A stretch of DNA of 39,794 nucleotides, from assembly GCA_001642005.1 (NCBI GenBank), contig LWCA01000211.1, positions 1-39,794 of the forward strand, written 5' to 3'. Made by a program: the position numbers and the translations under genes. Source of the DNA: Intoshia linei. Its lineage: Eukaryota > Orthonectida > Rhopaluridae. A model generated the notes under the pieces. It did not search any database, was not told where the DNA came from, and was given only the letters and a program-made list of their open reading frames with translations. Below, piece by piece: positions 35,241 to 39,794 of the stretch. How positions within the stretch are numbered: the first letter of the stretch is position 1; the number at the start of each line of letters is the position of its first letter.

Positions 35241-35408
35241 TTATTTTTTAAATTTAAATATGCTTTTTTCATAATTGAGTCCATAAAACTGAGTAATACA
35301 ATCCGATGCATTTTGCTTTATTTTAAAATCTTTCACAAAACTACTCTTTGTACTTTCTGTTAATTCGTTTATATTTGCAACAATATCTGCATTGTATGTA
35401 GTCGACAT
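35241..35408 (-). CDS. small hypothetical ORF, 55 residues
   Basis: ATG at 35408 to TAA at 35241. The peptide begins MSTTYNADIVANINELTES and has a balanced composition (NASDCITQFYG, DFKIKQ), unlike the lysine/asparagine/phenylalanine noise typical of non-coding AT-rich DNA. A splice-acceptor-like attattag lies just upstream on the minus strand. It has no signal peptide, helix or known motif. It may be a small gene, one exon of a larger gene, or chance. Confidence 0.3.
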   Translation of the reverse strand: MSTTYNADIVANINELTESTKSSFVKDFKIKQNASDCITQFYGLNYEKSIFKFKK

Positions 35409-35510
35409 TCCATTTTTTACTTTCTAATAATTTATATTAACCTTTTACTCGTTACATTTGTTACTGTAAAAATTAATATTTAACATATTACAGTGGTAAC
35501 TGTTGGGAAA

Positions 35511-36281
35511 CAGGGATTGGAATTAATTTAATTGCAATTAATTGGTAAAAATTATTGAAATAAAATCAATTAATTGTTTGTTCAAAAAATATTTTCCAAT
35601 TAATTGCTTTATGAAAAATAATTGCAATAAATTGGTTTTTTGAAATATAAAAAAATTTCTATTAATTGAAGATTGATAACAATATCATCATTTTCAAAAA
35701 ACTGTCATGTGGTTATAATGAATATACTAAGATGATATTTGTCTGAAGTACATATCAGTCAAGCTAGTAGGTTAAATAAATTATTTTTCTGGTCACAAAC
35801 GTGTTTCTATTTTTCTAAAATTGCATAGAATAATGAAAAGTTGTTAATATTTTATTATACAGTGTCAAACTATTTTATTTTCAAAATAGTACATTTTGTA
35901 TTTAAAAAATATTTTCATATTATTTATTTTATTTCTTCTTTTGAATTTGGAAATAAAATTGTTTCTGGAAATAAATAAAGCATGGTGGGACTGCGATACG
36001 CTACAACTAGTGTTGACAGTGTCAACTTGACACCTTAATATTGTATTATTATAAATTATAGTGTATAATATTTAAATTTAATTTTTGAACCACATAAAAA
36101 AAAATTATTTAATTTTTTTATCCAACCATTCGTCAATAAAGAATTCAATTTATATTTTTTCAATTATATGAAGAAACCAATTAATTGAAAATTATCTTTT
36201 CATTTTTCAATTAATTGCAAAAAAATCATTTAATTCGTTTATACAAAATAATTGATTGCAATCAATTATTTTCAATCCCTG
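35511..36281. mobile_element. hAT-type element with CAGGGATTG ends and CAATTAATTG subterminal repeats
   Basis: The left end is CAGGGATTGGAATTAATT and the right end, reverse-complemented, is CAGGGATTGAAAATAATT. GTTGGGAA (35502-35509, one base before the end) and GTTGGGAG (36282-36289) form a probable 8-bp duplication. The palindrome CAATTAATTG or close variants recur several times near both ends (for example about 35534, 35567, 35597, 36178 and 36219). It is 771 bp and non-coding; the middle contains a short GC-richer patch (ctgcgatacgctacaact). Confidence 0.82.
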
Positions 36282-36642
36282 GTTGGGAGGTAAACTTTAA
36301 AAAATATGTTTTTTAAAATGATTACTTTTTAGAAAGATATTTTTAACGATAATAATAATATAAATTTCTCATTGATTAAATTATTACCAGATATGATTTC
36401 GGAAACGTTTCAGCTTTTAACCAATGGTTAGGTAGTCGTTTTTTTATACAATGAATGCATACATTAGGCAAATTTTTTTCTACGTTATAATGCCCAAAAT
36501 TTTTTACGTCTTTGACAATGCTTTCTAGTTTATAATAATTTCCGTAACGTTTAGCTAAATATCACATTATAATTATACAATTATGTAATTATTGAATAAG
36601 CAAATGCCAGTCAATTTAAATATTGCTTATAATGTTAATACT
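36282..36642. other. spacer between two MITEs
   Basis: About 360 bp of AT-rich DNA. No gene, RNA or transposon end was recognised apart from the target duplications at its borders. Confidence 0.5.
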
Positions 36643-37187
36643 AGTGAATCACTAGTGATGCGATGATTCCTAAATTTTCAACGATGTCGACTTCCTATGG
36701 GATTCCAAATACTTTTGAATCATACTATTTGTGTGAGTTTTATTTTTTTTAATTAGAAAAATAAATGAATCTATAGAACTACAAAATAAACAACTATGAA
36801 ACATAATAAAAATGCTTAAAATTAATTAATATTAAATTAATGTAAACCAAATAATTTTAAATTACAATGTTGATATATTAGCTTTTCACCATTTGTACAA
36901 AACATTCCATTTGGTTTTGAAGAACAGATAAAACCTCCAACATGAAAATTATTAAAGCTTCAATTGAAGAAGGAGGCGAAGATAAATATTGTTTTACGGG
37001 TAAACCAATATTCGGAAAATTTTATTGATTTATTGTATTGAGTGATAATCCATATTAAATTCATTTTAATTTAAAAAAAACTGCTGTTTTTTGCAACTAA
37101 TTTTTTTTTTAAAAAGTCGTAAAGAATCGGAATGGTAAAATTTTGCCGATTGGCGATTACGATTCTTTGGAATCGTTGCATCACTAG
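36643..37187. mobile_element. hAT-type MITE with TAGTGATGC ends and exact TTAATACT duplication
   Basis: TTAATACT occurs at 36635-36642 and at 37188-37195. The right end, reverse-complemented, is CTAGTGATGCAACGATTCC; the left end reads AGTGAATCACTAGTGATGCGATGATTCC. A partial repeat of about nine bases (AGTGAATC) therefore precedes the expected terminus CACTAGTGATGCG on the left only. It is 545 bp and AT-rich, with no coding capacity. Confidence 0.88.
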
Positions 37188-37195
37188 TTAATACT

Positions 37196-38160
37196 ATAAA
37201 TAAATTGTAAGATTAACTCAACGTTATATTTGAAATACTATTGTACAATCTAAATTTCTATTACATTACATTTTCTTAAATGAAATACGTATATTGGTCC
37301 TTACTGTATACATTATTTTGTAAAGTATATAATATATCAATTATAATAATCATGGAAAATTAAAATTCTATACTAGGAACCTGAATTTGTGTTTAGAAGC
37401 GATGCTATAAGAGATTCCATCATATTAAGTTAATAGTATTAAAATTGGTAAAAGTTTTAAATAAAGATAAAGGCTAACAAAAGGTGTGTCATGGGTTTTT
37501 GTCATATTAAAGTATGTTCATTTTGTCAAGTTATTATAATTATTAATATCAAGTTAGAAAAACTAATTAGTTTTTCTGTTCATTAGAATTTAGCAATACA
37601 TTCACGATATCATACGATTTTATTGTATAATCAATAACTATAATGATTAATCAATATTTTTTGACAAGTAAATTAGAAGAGAAACCTTTAAAAATTTCAA
37701 ATTATTTTATAATTATAAAATCATAGTACATTGTATTAAATGTAATATAATTAGATAAATGTTTCCTAATCTATGCGATTTAGCTTTATTTGAGGTTAAT
37801 GGAAAAAATTAGTGACATTTTAAAAGAAATTAAAGAACAAATCTCTCGGTCACTAATATGAGGATAAAAAAATTTAATTAATTCTGAAACTAAGACTGGA
37901 AAATACCAGTATTAATGTGTAATTTCCACAAGGTAGAACACAGCATTTCACCAGATGGGTGACAAACTTTGTAGAGTTATTTTATTTGTATTTTTTTTTT
38001 AATTTAAAAAAGAGATTATCAAACTTCTATAAATGTTCATTTTGTGAAGCGTCATGTGGTACTGTACTTGAGATATGATCGGGATTATTTATTTATTTTG
38101 TCATATTTTTTTATTAGTAAAAATTATTATCGAAACTATAATAAATTTGGGTGTACTAAG
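37196..38160. other. intergenic region, no gene recognised
   Basis: A 20-codon frame at about 37801-37863 (MEKISDILKEIKEQISRSLI) is predicted helical, but it is too short and isolated to annotate as a gene. No transposon ends were found. Confidence 0.4.
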
Positions 38161-38538
38161 CAGTGGCGGATCTAAAATTTTCAGCCTGAGGCCAAATGCA
38201 TATAATGTATTTAAATTGGAATTTTTATATGATCTTTATTAAATATTTCTATCGATAATAATAATTTATATTTTTTTTCTAGTTTTCATTCTACTCAATT
38301 TTTCAATGTTGAACATTCAACTGTTGAGTTGTTCAACTGCATGGAAATCGATATTTTCGTCAAGTTCTCTTTCGATTATGAATAACGTCAAGTCCGATAA
38401 TATAAACGATGGGCATTGTCAACAATTTTTGAATTTTTCACAATGTTAATACACAAAATAAAATATATTTCAGGGGCACATTTATCACGCTATTCTATAT
38501 GTCACATTTTACCCCCTGCACCCCTAGATCCGCTACTG
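38161..38538. mobile_element. hAT-type MITE with CAGTGGCGGATCTA ends
   Basis: The left end is CAGTGGCGGATCTAAAA and the right end, reverse-complemented, is CAGTAGCGGATCTAGGGG. The flanks are GTACTAAG (38153-38160) and GTATTAAG (38539-38546), 7 of 8 identical. CAGTGGCGGATC is a widespread hAT terminus in animals. The element is 378 bp and non-coding; it stops about 55 bp beyond the 3' end of the ankyrin gene. Confidence 0.9.
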
Positions 38539-38594
38539 GTATTAAGGTGTAGTAAAAATTGAATATATTAAACGCATATATTTCAAGTTTTCTT

Positions 38595-39130
38595 CTAAAG
38601 TCGAGCGTACGAAATAGTTGTAACAGGCATTATTTTTGCATTATAATAATTACACAGTTGTATTGGTGTCAAATTTTCATCATTTTTATTTTCCAATAAA
38701 TATGTATCATACTGCTCCAACACACATGAAAAGCATTTTAAACTCCCCCTGGCTGCACATATGTGTAAAATTGTGTTGCCCTCAACTAAAATATAATATA
38801 TATTATAACATGAACAATTAATTATGTATTTATTGTAGTACACTCCGTCAGGGGTAATGTGGTTAATATCACGGTTAAGAACCACTATAGTGGTTTTTAA
38901 CGTAAAAATACATATAATATATGTGTACATGATTAGCAATATTTAAATTTTGTATTTTTTGAAATATTTATGAAAATAGACCCCTTATGACCCCAACATG
39001 GTAATATATATATATATAATATGGTAATACAACCAATTAAATTTAAATTATTACAGTCTTTATCTTCTACATTCATTCCCTTCTGATCAATAAGCCAATG
39101 AGTAATATTATTTTGATCATATAAAGCAGT
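38595..39130 (-). CDS. ankyrin-repeat protein, last two exons
   Basis: This is partial at its 5' end. Exons in reading order are 39130-39055 (76 nt) and 38785-38595 (191 nt), joined by a 269-nt intron. Reading across gives ...GMNVEDKDFEGNTILHICAARGSLKCF..., which restores the ankyrin consensus (D-x-GNTxLHxAAxxGxLxxxxxLLE) exactly at the junction and so supports the splice. The C-terminal repeat continues with DENLTPIQLCNYYNAKI and the protein ends ISYARL, stop at 38595-38597. The acceptor before 39130 (tataaaag) shows that earlier exons exist; none was found up to 39794. Ankyrin repeats bind other proteins; the specific family cannot be told from two repeats. Confidence 0.72.
38875..38900. 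repeat. head-to-head hAT-like ends in ankyrin gene intron
   Basis: ttaagaaccactatagtggtttttaa is a near-perfect palindrome made of two hAT-type termini (TAGTGGTTCTTAA and its mirror) meeting at their outer ends. It lies inside the 269-nt intron. Confidence 0.5.
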
Positions 39131-39794
39131 CTTTTTATAAAAAAATGAAAAATCAATAATGTATTAATTTAAAGTTTTACTAATACTTTACATCAGGCAT
39201 TTTCAATCCTTTTTAGCTGTGGACTCAATAAAATTACCTTTACATATTACATAATATACTTATACATATTTATAAAATTATTCAAAAAATTAACAGTCCT
39301 CTTATTTAAAAAACCGAATTGCTAATACAGTTTATCAAGAGTTATGCAGTATTGCAAATTTAATTATCCGAATTTATGTCCTTCAGGATCAAAAATCCAA
39401 TGTCACCTTTTAAAATAAAATAAGCTTTAAAATTTCAAAAAACATTGTGGTAAGCGCTTAAAAGTCACTACCATCATGATAAATCTCAGTCTCATAAACT
39501 TACATATTAATGGTCAAAACCCCAAATTACCTTTTGTTTTAAAACATTAAATCCTAACTTATATAATATGCTACGCGATTTTTGTTTATGTGTCTGTGTG
39601 TCCTACTTTATTGAAATAACTAGCACTCTTAGAATTTTTTAAAAACCACATTTCAATTACAGTTTTTTTCTGGGACGTATAATAAGATAAATTTCAACCT
39701 CTTAATTTCACATCTTAAAGGTCAAAAACCCCTGTTGTCTCTCTTTTTGAAAAGCAAACGAGTTGGAGAATTTAAAAAAATATATACGCTGATG
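39131..39794. other. probable intron of the ankyrin-repeat gene
   Basis: No exon is supported on the minus strand. CAGGCATTTTCAATCCTTTTTAGCTGTGGACTC at about 39194 resembles a hAT left end; its partner, if any, lies beyond the window or is decayed. Confidence 0.45.

Noticed and set aside
36008-36030. GTTGACAGTGTCAACTTGAC as a regulatory palindrome
   Set aside because: The dyad is imperfect and lies in the middle of a MITE; nothing else supports a role.
37801-37863. 20-codon helical peptide MEKISDILKEIKEQISRSLI
   Set aside because: It is too short and isolated, without splice signals that join it to anything.

Overview
The window is strongly AT-rich animal nuclear DNA. The spliced genes are clear orthologues of animal proteins (ELAPOR, SEC63, AASS, mitochondrial ATP synthase beta, a RhoA-like GTPase, a PLD3/4-type phospholipase D terminal exon and a BNIP3-like mitophagy receptor). 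Most introns fall in a very narrow class of about 33-43 nt with GT-AG ends. Every intron over about 300 nt was examined, and most of them carry small non-autonomous DNA transposons. This suggests a small, reduced, parasitic-type animal genome. An orthonectid-like spiralian is one candidate, but that is inference from intron size and base composition only.

Layout. 1-1258 is probably intronic DNA with hAT-type transposon ends, followed by the last exon of a PLD3/4-like gene (1259-1404, +) and a five-exon Rho GTPase (1542-2327, +). ELAPOR fills 3413-9312 (+); its third intron (2.4 kb) is packed with MITEs. SEC63 lies on the minus strand in 15 exons (10404-15183). A cysteine-headed orphan protein (17478-18287, +) is followed about 180 bp later by AASS (18469-27042, +, 17 exons). 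A MITE-rich gap follows. Then come a secreted or type I membrane orphan (29503-30273, +) and ATP synthase beta (30446-33312, +, 8 exons). A three-exon BNIP3-like gene (33441-33900, -) lies tail to tail with it. A 4.7 kb gap contains at least three well-delimited hAT-type MITEs and one weak small ORF. The window closes with the last two exons of an ankyrin-repeat gene (38595-39130, -).

Three genes concern mitochondria: AASS (lysine breakdown, with a presequence-like N-terminus), ATP synthase beta and the BNIP3-like receptor. SEC63, ELAPOR and the PLD-like protein belong to the secretory and endolysosomal system. Nothing indicates operons or a dedicated cluster. No transposase, CRISPR array, rRNA or convincing intact tRNA was seen.

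The most distinctive structure is the mobile-element layer. At least ten short elements have recognisable terminal inverted repeats and, usually, 8-bp target duplications of the hAT type. There is one TA-flanked mariner/pogo-type MITE inserted inside a copy of another MITE, and the matching empty site is present elsewhere in the window. There is also one three-level nested fold-back in an AASS intron.
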